This document shows, piece after piece, positions 1 through 6,307 of a DNA stretch of 11,176 bases. The notes under the pieces were generated by a model, which saw nothing but the letters and a program-made list of their open reading frames with translations, was not told where the DNA came from and did not search any database. Both the position numbers and the translations under genes were made by a program. Position 1 is the stretch's first letter; the number at the start of each line of letters is the position of its first letter. Where the stretch lies: positions 1-11,176 of the forward strand of contig CAJXRJ010000179.1 in the NCBI GenBank assembly GCA_913058555.1, written 5' to 3'. This stretch comes from an uncultured bacterium. Its GTDB lineage: Bacteria > Planctomycetota > UBA1135 > GCA-002686595.

Positions 1-48
1 CGAGATCATGCCTAGTCTCGTGGGCTCGGAGATGTGTATAAGAGACAG
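1..48 (+). other. Illumina Nextera i7 adapter (artefact)
   Basis: These 48 bases match the Nextera/Tn5 transposase adapter. They hold the tail of the P7 primer, the index octamer CATGCCTA (adapter form of index N706), the read-2 sequence, and the 19-bp mosaic end finishing in AGAGACAG at base 48. The exact reverse complement closes the window at 11129-11176. This is library DNA. Its reading frame adds a false start and the residues YKRQ (bases 34-48) to the truncated pilT, and its other strand adds YTSPSPRD-type residues to spurious ORFs. Genomic sequence begins at base 49. Confidence 0.98.
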
Positions 49-1086
49 CTGCTAGTGCGCCAGGGCGGCTCTGACCTACATATCACGGTTGGAAGCCCTC
101 CCCGGGTCCGCGTCAACGGGACGTTGCTGCCGGTGGAGCACCCTCCCCTGGACGGTGAGACCACCCGCCGCCTTGCTACGAGCATCCTGAACTCCGAGCA
201 GATCGCGCGCCTCGACCGTGATCTCGAGCTGGATTGCTCCTTCGGCATCGACGGCTACGGCCGTTTCCGGGTCAACAGCTTCTATCAGCGCGGCTCCGTC
301 GCGTGCGTGCTGCGGGCCATCCCGAGCGGCACCCCGAGCTTCGAACAGCTCGGCATGCCCATCGACGTTTGCCATCGGATCTGCAACCTCGCGTCGGGCC
401 TCGTGCTCTTCACGGGCGTCACCGGATCCGGTAAGTCGACCTCGCTCGCGGCGATGATCGACTACATCAACGAGACGCGCAACGACCACATCATCACGAT
501 CGAGGACCCGGTCGAGTTCACGCACAACCATAAGCGCTGCGTGGTCACCCAGCGCGAAGTGGGGGACGACACCCACGGCTTCAAGAACGCCCTGAAGAGC
601 GTCTTGCGCCAGGACCCCGACATCGTCCTCGTGGGCGAGCTCCGTGACCACGAGACCATCGAGGCGGCATTGACCCTCGCTGAGACGGGTCACTTGACCT
701 TCGGCACCCTGCACACCTCGGACGCCGTCCAGACGATCAACCGGATCATCGACGTGTTCTCCGCAGACCAGCAGGACCAGGTGCGCACGATGCTCTCCTT
801 CACCCTCGAGGCCGTGTTCAGCCAGAAGCTGATCCCCACGGCCCGTGGCGATGGCCGCGCCCTCGCCGCCGAGGTGATGATGTCGACGCCCGGCATCAAG
901 GCGCTCATCCGCGATGACAAGGCGCACCAGATCTACTCGCACATCCAGACGGGTGGTCAGCTCGGCATGCGGACGATGTCCCAGTCCCTGGCTGACCTCG
1001 TGTCCTCCGGGCGCTGCCGCCTGAAAGATGCCGAGCGTGTGCTTTCCGACCCCAAAGAACTCCACAGTGCCCTGAAGGCCGCCTGA
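49..1086 (+). CDS. pilT: Type IV pilus retraction ATPase PilT (5'-truncated)
   Basis: Hexameric cytoplasmic ATPase that powers pilus depolymerisation and retraction, acting at the inner membrane on PilC. 345 codons remain. Roughly the first 10 residues of a normal PilT (about 340-370 aa) are missing, because the insert begins at the adapter junction. The N-terminal PAS-like domain is seen from the SDLH motif (bases 73-84). The Walker A is GVTGSGKST (bases 415-441), with Val where GPTGSGKST is usual. The Asp box is ITIEDPVEF, the Walker B is DPDIVLVGELRD (613-648), and the His box starts TGHLTFGTLHT (from 685). The C-terminal segment GIKALIRDDK matches the AIRNLIRE-type motif that distinguishes retraction ATPases from PilB, and it is followed by IQTGGQLGM. 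The stop lies 1 nt before pilB, so the two are almost certainly co-transcribed. The true start codon lies outside the window. Confidence 0.95.
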   Translation: MLVRQGGSDLHITVGSPPRVRVNGTLLPVEHPPLDGETTRRLATSILNSEQIARLDRDLELDCSFGIDGYGRFRVNSFYQRGSVACVLRAIPSGTPSFEQLGMPIDVCHRICNLASGLVLFTGVTGSGKSTSLAAMIDYINETRNDHIITIEDPVEFTHNHKRCVVTQREVGDDTHGFKNALKSVLRQDPDIVLVGELRDHETIEAALTLAETGHLTFGTLHTSDAVQTINRIIDVFSADQQDQVRTMLSFTLEAVFSQKLIPTARGDGRALAAEVMMSTPGIKALIRDDKAHQIYSHIQTGGQLGMRTMSQSLADLVSSGRCRLKDAERVLSDPKELHSALKAA

Positions 1087-1087
1087 C

Positions 1088-2794
1088 ATGGTCGCTGTTT
1101 CGTCCAAGGTGAAAGGGCTCCTCCTGGAGGAGGGGCTCATCAGCGAGCAAGCGTGGGCCGAGGCGGCTCGCGGTGAGGGAGACCCCATCGAAACGCTGCT
1201 CGGCAACGGTGAGCTGCACGAAGCAGCCATGATGGAGGTGCTCGGCCGTGCGGCCGGCATCCCCCCCGTGGACCTGCGCCGCGTCATCTTTGACGAAGCG
1301 ACCATTGAGGCAGTGGCACCGGAGCTGTGCCGCGAGAAAGGCTTCATCCCGATCGCAAAGAACGGCAACGTCCTGACGATCGCGGTCTCCGACCCCTTCG
1401 ACGTTCTGCTCTTCGACGACCTGAAGCGCATGACGCACTGTCATGTGCGCCCGGTCTTCAGCCACGGCCCCATGGTCATGGCGGCCCTCAACGGCCAGCT
1501 CAACGGCGGGCAGTCCCGGGTGGACGAGCTCATGGACGAGGTCGGCGCCGCCGAAGACCTCGAGGTCAAAACCGACGATCAAGAGGCCGAGGACATCGAG
1601 TTCGGCGGAGCCGAAGGCGAAGACGCCCCGGCCGTCAAGCTCGCGAACGCGATCATCCTCCAGGCGCTCAAGGACAAGGCGAGTGATATTCACGTCGAGC
1701 CCGGTGAGAAGTCGCTCCGAATCCGCTTCCGTGTGGATGGTCGAATGCGCGAAATCATGCGCGCGCCGAAGGCCCTCCTTCCCGCGTTCTCCAGTCGCCT
1801 GAAGATCCTCGCGAGCCTCGACATCGCCGAGCGCCACGCGCCCCAGGACGGCAAGTTCCGCATCAAGTACCAGGGACGGACCGTCGACTTCCGACTTTCG
1901 ATCCTCCCCGTGGTGGGGGGGGAGAAGAGCGTGATCCGGATCTTGGACGGGGGCAACCTGTCCATGAAGCTCGACACGATGGGCTTCGAGCAGAAGTCCC
2001 TCGACGACGTTCAGACCGCCATCGATTCGCCGTACGGGATGCTTCTCGTCACGGGCCCGACGGGCTCGGGTAAGTCGACGACGCTGTACTCCTGCGTGAG
2101 CGCCGTCGCCACGCCCGAAGTGAACGTCACGACGGTGGAGGACCCGGTTGAGTATCGCATGGACGGGATCAACCAGGTCCCGGTGAACCCGAAGCGAGGC
2201 ACGACCTTCGCCGGTGCGCTCCGTTCCATCCTGCGTCAGGACCCGGACATCGTTCTTGTCGGTGAGATTCGAGACAAAGAGACCGCGGACATCGCCATCA
2301 AGGCGGCGCTCACCGGTCACCTCGTGCTCTCGACCCTGCACACGAACGACGCTGCGGCGACGATCACGCGCCTCGTGGACATGGGAATCGACCCCTTCAT
2401 GGTGTCGAGTTCCATCCTCTGCATCTGCGCCCAGCGACTCGGCCGCCGCCTCTGCAGCAACTGCAAGCAGCAGGTGGAAGACCCGCCTATCGAGGAGATG
2501 CTCAAGATCGGCTTCGACGAGGAGGACTTGAACCAGCCCTTCGAACTGTACGAGCCGAACCCCGCTGGCTGTGCCCGATGCACCGCCGGCTACAAGGGCC
2601 GTTTCCCGATCCTCGAGACCCTTCCGATGTCCCCGCGCCTGCGGCGGATGGTCGTGGAGGGGAAGTCGAAGGACGAGCTCAAAGTCCAGGCCATCGAGGA
2701 GGGCATGCTCACGCTGCGCCGCGTTGGCCTCAAGAACACTCTGCGGGGCATCACCTCCATTCCGGAAGTGCTCCGCATCACCCTCGATGACTGA
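1088..2794 (+). CDS. pilB: Type IV pilus extension ATPase PilB (GspE/PilB family)
   Basis: Cytoplasmic ATPase that drives pilin polymerisation through the PilC platform. It is 568 aa, normal for PilB. The N-terminal MshEN/T2SSE_N-like domain spans about residues 5-140, followed by an acidic linker (about 148-182, rich in Asp and Glu). The catalytic core has Walker A GPTGSGKST at 323-331, the Asp box TTVEDPVEY, Walker B DPDIVLVGEIRD at 385-396, and His box TGHLVLSTLHTND at 409-421. A tetracysteine zinc site is present as C456-x2-C459 and C495-x2-C498, a hallmark of PilB/GspE absent from PilT. The ATG follows the pilT stop by one base and has a GAAGG ribosome site 9 nt upstream, inside the end of pilT. 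A type II secretion GspE is the alternative, but the adjacent pilT favours a pilus role. Confidence 0.95.
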   Translation: MVAVSSKVKGLLLEEGLISEQAWAEAARGEGDPIETLLGNGELHEAAMMEVLGRAAGIPPVDLRRVIFDEATIEAVAPELCREKGFIPIAKNGNVLTIAVSDPFDVLLFDDLKRMTHCHVRPVFSHGPMVMAALNGQLNGGQSRVDELMDEVGAAEDLEVKTDDQEAEDIEFGGAEGEDAPAVKLANAIILQALKDKASDIHVEPGEKSLRIRFRVDGRMREIMRAPKALLPAFSSRLKILASLDIAERHAPQDGKFRIKYQGRTVDFRLSILPVVGGEKSVIRILDGGNLSMKLDTMGFEQKSLDDVQTAIDSPYGMLLVTGPTGSGKSTTLYSCVSAVATPEVNVTTVEDPVEYRMDGINQVPVNPKRGTTFAGALRSILRQDPDIVLVGEIRDKETADIAIKAALTGHLVLSTLHTNDAAATITRLVDMGIDPFMVSSSILCICAQRLGRRLCSNCKQQVEDPPIEEMLKIGFDEEDLNQPFELYEPNPAGCARCTAGYKGRFPILETLPMSPRLRRMVVEGKSKDELKVQAIEEGMLTLRRVGLKNTLRGITSIPEVLRITLDD

Positions 2795-2842
2795 TCCCAA
2801 GGCAATCACTGCCCTGCCAACCCCCAATTCGATGACCCAAGT

Positions 2843-2848
2843 GGGAGA
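2843..2848 (+). promoter_or_regulatory. Ribosome binding site deciding the pilC GTG start
   Basis: GGGAGA lies 8 nt before the GTG at 2857. An in-frame TGA at 2833 leaves this GTG as the only start compatible with the full PilC N-terminus, so a non-ATG start is well supported here. Confidence 0.7.
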
Positions 2849-2856
2849 CGACACCC

Positions 2857-4113
2857 GTGGCTGAATTCAAGTACGCAGCAAAAGACTCTGGCGGCGCAAC
2901 CGTTGAGGGAACGATCCAGGCGGAGTCCAAGGCGGACGCGGTGGCGGAGCTTCGTAAGAAGAATCTGATCATCCTGAAGCTGGACGCCGGATCCGGAAGG
3001 CGCAAGCACTTCCAAAAGGCAGAGCAGGACAACTCTCACAAGGGACGCACGGCTGCATCCAAAAGAGGGGCGAGGGCCAAGAAGGAAGAGATCGTGATCT
3101 TCACGCGCCAGCTCGCGACCATGGTCGGAGCCGGACTCTCCCTACTTGAAGCCCTCGAAGTGCTCGGTCACCAGGCGGACTCGAAAGGCATGCAGGCCAC
3201 CTGCGACCTGCTGGTCGAAACGGTGCGCGGCGGCTCGGACCTCTCTGCTGCCATGGAGCAGGCTCCGAAATCGTTCACGCCGCTCTACATCAGCATGGTC
3301 AAGGCAGGTGAGGTGTCCGGTCAGATGGACATCATCCTCGACCGCCTGGCGGACTACATGGAAGCGGCCGAAGAGCTCAGCCGCGAGATCAAGTCGGCGA
3401 TGACCTATCCCGTGATCTCGATGGTCCTCGTGGTCGGCATCACGATGTTCCTGATGATGGGCGTCGTCCCGACATTCAAGAACGTCTTCGACTCCCTCGA
3501 TACCGACCTGCCGGCCATCACGCAGTTCGTGCTCGACATGTCGAACTTCCTGCGCGGCAACATGGCCCTCGTGCTCGGCGGCATGTTCGCGTCCATCGTG
3601 GCAACCGTGATGTTCAAGCGCACGGAGACGGGGACGAAGTTCTTCGACGTGCTCCTGCTCAAGCTCCCCGTCTTCGGGGTGTTGTTCCAGAAGGTCTGCC
3701 TCGCGCGCTTCAGCCGCACGTTCGCGACCTTGGTTCGCTCTGGTGTGCCGATCATGGCAACCCTGGACATCGTGGCCGCGACCTCGGGCAACTGGGTCCT
3801 GACGAAGGCGGTGCTCGCGTCACGGGACAGCGTCCGGAACGGCAACTTGCTCTCGGAGCCACTGACCCAAGAGAAGATCTTCCCGCCGATGGTGACGCGC
3901 ATGATCGCGATTGGCGAGCGGACCGGCGCCCTCGAAGCGTTGCTCGAGAAGATCGCCGAGTTCTACGACAGCCAGGTGAAGGCACAGGTGAAGGCCCTGA
4001 CGAGTCTCATCGAGCCGCTGCTCATCTCGTTCATGGGTGTCATCGTGGGCGGCGTGGTGCTCGCCATCTTCATGCCGATCCTCAACATGGTTTCCAACCT
4101 GTCGGGACAGTAG
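2857..4113 (+). CDS. pilC: Type IV pilus inner-membrane platform protein PilC
   Basis: Integral inner-membrane protein that couples the PilB and PilT motors to pilin insertion and removal. It is 418 aa, close to the usual 400 or so. The N-terminus (MAEFKYAAKDSGG) has the typical PilC opening, followed by a basic linker at about residues 45-77. Two T2SSF (GspF/PilC) domains follow: the first at about 80-205, with QLATMVGAGLSLLEAL and MVKAGEVSG, and the second at about 283-405, with SRTFATLVRSGVPIMATLD and IGERTGALEALL. Hydrophobic segments lie at about 186-207, 236-253 and 388-409, matching the three-helix topology of the family. The start is GTG with a good ribosome site. A 62-nt gap without a hairpin separates it from pilB, so it is likely the last gene of a pilT-pilB-pilC transcript. 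Confidence 0.95.
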   Translation: MAEFKYAAKDSGGATVEGTIQAESKADAVAELRKKNLIILKLDAGSGRRKHFQKAEQDNSHKGRTAASKRGARAKKEEIVIFTRQLATMVGAGLSLLEALEVLGHQADSKGMQATCDLLVETVRGGSDLSAAMEQAPKSFTPLYISMVKAGEVSGQMDIILDRLADYMEAAEELSREIKSAMTYPVISMVLVVGITMFLMMGVVPTFKNVFDSLDTDLPAITQFVLDMSNFLRGNMALVLGGMFASIVATVMFKRTETGTKFFDVLLLKLPVFGVLFQKVCLARFSRTFATLVRSGVPIMATLDIVAATSGNWVLTKAVLASRDSVRNGNLLSEPLTQEKIFPPMVTRMIAIGERTGALEALLEKIAEFYDSQVKAQVKALTSLIEPLLISFMGVIVGGVVLAIFMPILNMVSNLSGQ

Positions 4114-4201
4114 AGCGGCAGCCCGTCAGCTAGCGCTGTGCCGTTGCGCCAGCCATAGGGGAATGGACCCGCAGTGGGGTTCCGGACCCCCGTACTCCCA
4201 A

Positions 4202-4239
4202 GCCGCCGCGCTCTCCCAGCCATGGGGGAGCGCGGCGGC
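4202..4239 (+). terminator. Strong GC hairpin after pilC, likely terminator
   Basis: A 16-bp stem (4202-4217 with 4224-4239, one U-G wobble) closes a 6-nt loop, beginning 88 nt after the pilC stop. It is GC-rich and very stable but lacks a run of T after the stem. It may therefore be a non-canonical terminator or an mRNA-stabilising 3' end rather than a classical intrinsic terminator. Confidence 0.55.
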
Positions 4240-4276
4240 CTGCATTCATGGGGACGGTCCCATTGGCGAAGAATCA

Positions 4277-4305
4277 CACCGAGGGCAGAAGGCTCTTTCT
4301 CGGTG
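4277..4305 (+). other. Stem-loop in the leader region upstream of the pilin
   Basis: CACCGAG (4277-4283) pairs perfectly with CTCGGTG (4299-4305). Inside it GAAG (4288-4291) can pair with CTTT (4295-4298) around a GCT loop, leaving GGCA as a left-hand bulge. No known riboswitch consensus was recognised. Its role, if any, is unknown. Confidence 0.3.
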
Positions 4306-4621
4306 CGCGAGAGCTCCGTGGGGGGGCGCGCCAATCCCAGGATCGCACACCCGGAGAAGTCGGCTTTCCCGCGCTAGCGCATCGGCTGGCGCCTTTCGTG
4401 GGGGTGAATACCCCACCAAATGCACTTTCTCACAAAACACCCGACCGCCGCCTCAAGACGGCCCTCGACCCTCGCCGATAGCCCCTATGGCGGCCGGCTG
4501 TTTCAGCTAGCCACCGTGCCCGGTCTCCGCGGAGGAGATCGACACCTACCTACCAACCGAGGGACCCGTCCATGGGGCCCGGGGGCACTGCCCTCTCAAC
4601 TACAAGGGATTCTTGGAGAAG

Positions 4622-5365
4622 ATGAACCGTAACAACCGCCAGGCTGGCTTCACGCTTATCGAGCTGATGATCGTGGTCGCCATCATCGCAATCATTGCTG
4701 CCGTCGCAATTCCGAAGCTCGTCAGCGCGCGTGTCTCGGCTAACGAGAACGCCGCTATCGCAACGCTTCGTTCCATCGCGGCTGCCCAGCAGCAGCTTCA
4801 GGCTTCGGCCGCTATCGACACCGACGCCGACGGCGGCGGTGAGCACGGCTACTTCGGCGAGCTCGCCGGCGCCGACTTTGTCCGTGAGTACAACGGTGGT
4901 GCGCCGCAGATCAGCGCTATCACGCTCGACCCCACCTACCTCCCGACCGCTTTCGGCAACGTCGTCACCGACGGTACCGACGGCATCGTGGAGCGTCAGG
5001 GCTACTACTACAAGATGCTCCTTCCGAACGCTGCTGCCGCGCGGCCCATCGGCTTCGTTGCCGAGGCGCCCACCGGTGGTAACCCGGGCACGCTTCCGGG
5101 CGCGTCCAACTCGGAGATCATGTGGTGCTGCTACGCCTGGCCCGTCCAGCGCACGAAGACCGGCAACCGCGCCTTCTTCATCAACCAGTCCGGTGATGTC
5201 ATCGCAACCCTGAACAACGTTGCGGCCACCAGCTACAACGGCACCACCGTCATCCCCGGTGACGACGATGCGTTCACGACCGCTGCTGACATGGGCTCCG
5301 AGCCCGGCCTTGCGGCCGCTGGCCTCAACGCCCAAGTTGGCGTCTGGACGCCGGTTGGTAACTGA
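4622..5365 (+). CDS. Type IV prepilin (major pilin-like subunit), DUF2950-like body
   Basis: Predicted pilus or pseudopilus subunit: inserted in the inner membrane, trimmed and N-methylated by prepilin peptidase, then polymerised by PilB. It is 247 aa. The class III leader is MNRNNRQAG with cleavage before F10, giving a mature end FTLIELMIVVAIIAIIAAVA with the conserved Glu at mature position 5. The amphipathic helix continues through PKLVSARVSANENAAIATLR and AAAQQQL. The globular part has an acidic Gly-rich stretch (IDTDADGGGEHGYFGELAG), GYYYKMLLP, an adjacent Cys pair in MWCCYAWP, and FFINQSGDV. The order of these blocks resembles DUF2950 proteins (inference). The ATG at 4622 is preferred: it gives the usual short basic leader and has GGAG just upstream. 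An in-frame TTG at 4613 would add three residues and has AAGGGA upstream, so it remains possible. The gene is near the motor genes but separated by a 508-bp gap, suggesting its own strong promoter. A GspG-like pseudopilin is the alternative. Confidence 0.9.
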   Translation: MNRNNRQAGFTLIELMIVVAIIAIIAAVAIPKLVSARVSANENAAIATLRSIAAAQQQLQASAAIDTDADGGGEHGYFGELAGADFVREYNGGAPQISAITLDPTYLPTAFGNVVTDGTDGIVERQGYYYKMLLPNAAAARPIGFVAEAPTGGNPGTLPGASNSEIMWCCYAWPVQRTKTGNRAFFINQSGDVIATLNNVAATSYNGTTVIPGDDDAFTTAADMGSEPGLAAAGLNAQVGVWTPVGN

Positions 5366-5383
5366 TCGCTTGACGATCCTCAT

Positions 5384-5398
5384 GGCCGCCTAGCGGCC
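5384..5398 (+). other. Small perfect hairpin after the pilin
   Basis: GGCCGC and GCGGCC form a 6-bp stem around a CTA loop, 18 nt after the pilin stop and just before the larger terminator. It may protect the 3' end of the pilin transcript. Confidence 0.35.
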
Positions 5399-5407
5399 TG
5401 AGTAGAG

Positions 5408-5442
5408 AGCGCCCCGGGTTCGCATCGCGAATCCGGGGCGCT
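5408..5442 (+). terminator. Intrinsic terminator of the pilin gene, between convergent genes
   Basis: A 16-bp stem (5408-5423 with 5427-5442, one G-U wobble) closes a 3-nt ATC loop and runs into TTTC. It lies 42 nt after the pilin stop. tatD on the other strand stops 64 nt beyond it, so the same hairpin could also end that transcript, although the minus-strand tail is poorer in T. Confidence 0.85.
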
Positions 5443-5506
5443 TTCAATGGGTACCGGCGAACACGGCTTCGCGTCCGATGGATGGCGTCCTGCGTCCTCG
5501 GTTCCT

Positions 5507-6307
5507 CTACCGGCCTCCGAGCCGGAAGAGCGTCTCTGCGTTTTGCCCGCAGATAGGGGCCAGGTCCCTGGGGTCGTCGCCCCGCAGCCCAGCAACGAAC
5601 CGCAACGTGTCGGCGCAGTGGGCTGGCTCGCAGCGCTTGCCGCGGTGGGGTTTGGGCGCCAGATAGGGCGCGTCGGTTTCCACCAAGAGGCGATCCGCCG
5701 GGCAGAGTTTCGCCGCAGCTTGAATCTCTTCGCTACGGGGGAACGTGACGATCCCGCTGAACGAGATGTAGAGACCCGCCGCGAGGTAGACCTCCATCTC
5801 CCCCGGGCCCATGGCAAAGCAGTGCATCACGCCGGTCACGCCGGGGACCGCTTGCACAAGCCGCGCGGTGTCCCCGTGGGCATCACGCGCATGGATGACG
5901 ACCGGCTTGTCGAGGCTGCGGGCGAGCTCGAGGTGCCACGCGAACGACGCAAGCTGCTGATCCCGCGGCGCCCATTCTTTGAACCAGTCGAGTCCTGTCT
6001 CACCGACGGCCACGCAATCGCTGCGCCCGCAAAGGGCCTCAAGCTCCGCTCGCGTCTCCGCACTGAACGAGCCCGCCTCATGGGGGTGGAGGCCCGCGGT
6101 GCCAAAGAGACCCGGGTCCGTCTCCGCCAGCACGAGGGCATCTCCCGACGTGGCCGGCGTCGTGCCGATCACGACCATGCGGCCTACGCCCGCAGCGCGT
6201 GCCCGGGAGATGGCCTGCTCACGATCCTCGTCAAAAGCCTTATCGGCAAGGTGGCAGTGGGAGTCGACGAGTGTCGCCGCCTCCCACTGCGGGGAACCGG
6301 CGCTCAT
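5507..6307 (-). CDS. tatD: TatD-family metal-dependent hydrolase / deoxyribonuclease
   Basis: Cytoplasmic TIM-barrel amidohydrolase-superfamily enzyme. Characterised TatD proteins are 3'-5' DNases, and others act on D-aminoacyl-tRNA or are unassigned. It is 266 aa, full length. The metal ligands are all present: H17 and H19 in DSHCH, E103 in GETGLDW, H139 in VIHARD, H162 in MHCF, and D212 in ETDAPYLAP. The family's usual GEIGLDYY reads GETGLDWF here, a mild change. The start ATG overlaps the stop of the upstream gene (ATGA at 6304-6307), which fixes the start and implies translational coupling, although it gives about 10 extra residues before the first barrel strand. It converges on the pilin gene. 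TatD genes are usually near dnaX/holB or metG; that context is not seen here. Confidence 0.94.
   Translation of the reverse strand: MSAGSPQWEAATLVDSHCHLADKAFDEDREQAISRARAAGVGRMVVIGTTPATSGDALVLAETDPGLFGTAGLHPHEAGSFSAETRAELEALCGRSDCVAVGETGLDWFKEWAPRDQQLASFAWHLELARSLDKPVVIHARDAHGDTARLVQAVPGVTGVMHCFAMGPGEMEVYLAAGLYISFSGIVTFPRSEEIQAAAKLCPADRLLVETDAPYLAPKPHRGKRCEPAHCADTLRFVAGLRGDDPRDLAPICGQNAETLFRLGGR

Larger units (their letters stand above)
4114..4612 (+). other. Non-coding gap between pilC and the pilin gene
   Basis: This 499-bp stretch has no convincing gene; the short ORFs in several frames have no recognisable family and no ribosome sites. It holds several potential RNA hairpins, including 4202-4239 (16 bp, strong), 4277-4305 (7 bp closing an inner 4-bp stem), 4398-4416 (GTGGGG/CCCCAC) and 4581-4595 (6 bp, just upstream of the pilin ribosome site). 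The hexamer GCTAGC occurs three times (4129, 4373, 4506). It probably holds the end of the pilTBC transcript, the pilin promoter and a long pilin leader. I could not identify a clear sigma-70 or sigma-54 promoter. Confidence 0.6.

Noticed and set aside
76..1431. 451-codon minus-strand ORF opposite pilT and the start of pilB
   Set aside because: Antisense shadow in GC-rich DNA, with no motifs and no ribosome site of note.
905..2854. 649-codon minus-strand ORF opposite pilB
   Set aside because: It is a shadow of a high-GC coding strand; the composition is His/Arg/Asp/Glu/Val-rich with no family match, while pilB has all its catalytic motifs.
4174..4440. Small ORFs in both strands of the pilC-pilin gap
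   Set aside because: They are short, overlapping and Pro/Arg-rich, with no ribosome sites and no protein-like hydrophobic pattern, and they overlap hairpins.
4114..4612. c-di-GMP riboswitch or sigma-54 promoter before the pilin
   Set aside because: Both are plausible for pilin control, but I found neither the GEMM-type conserved core nor a TGGC-N8-TGC-type -24/-12 pair.
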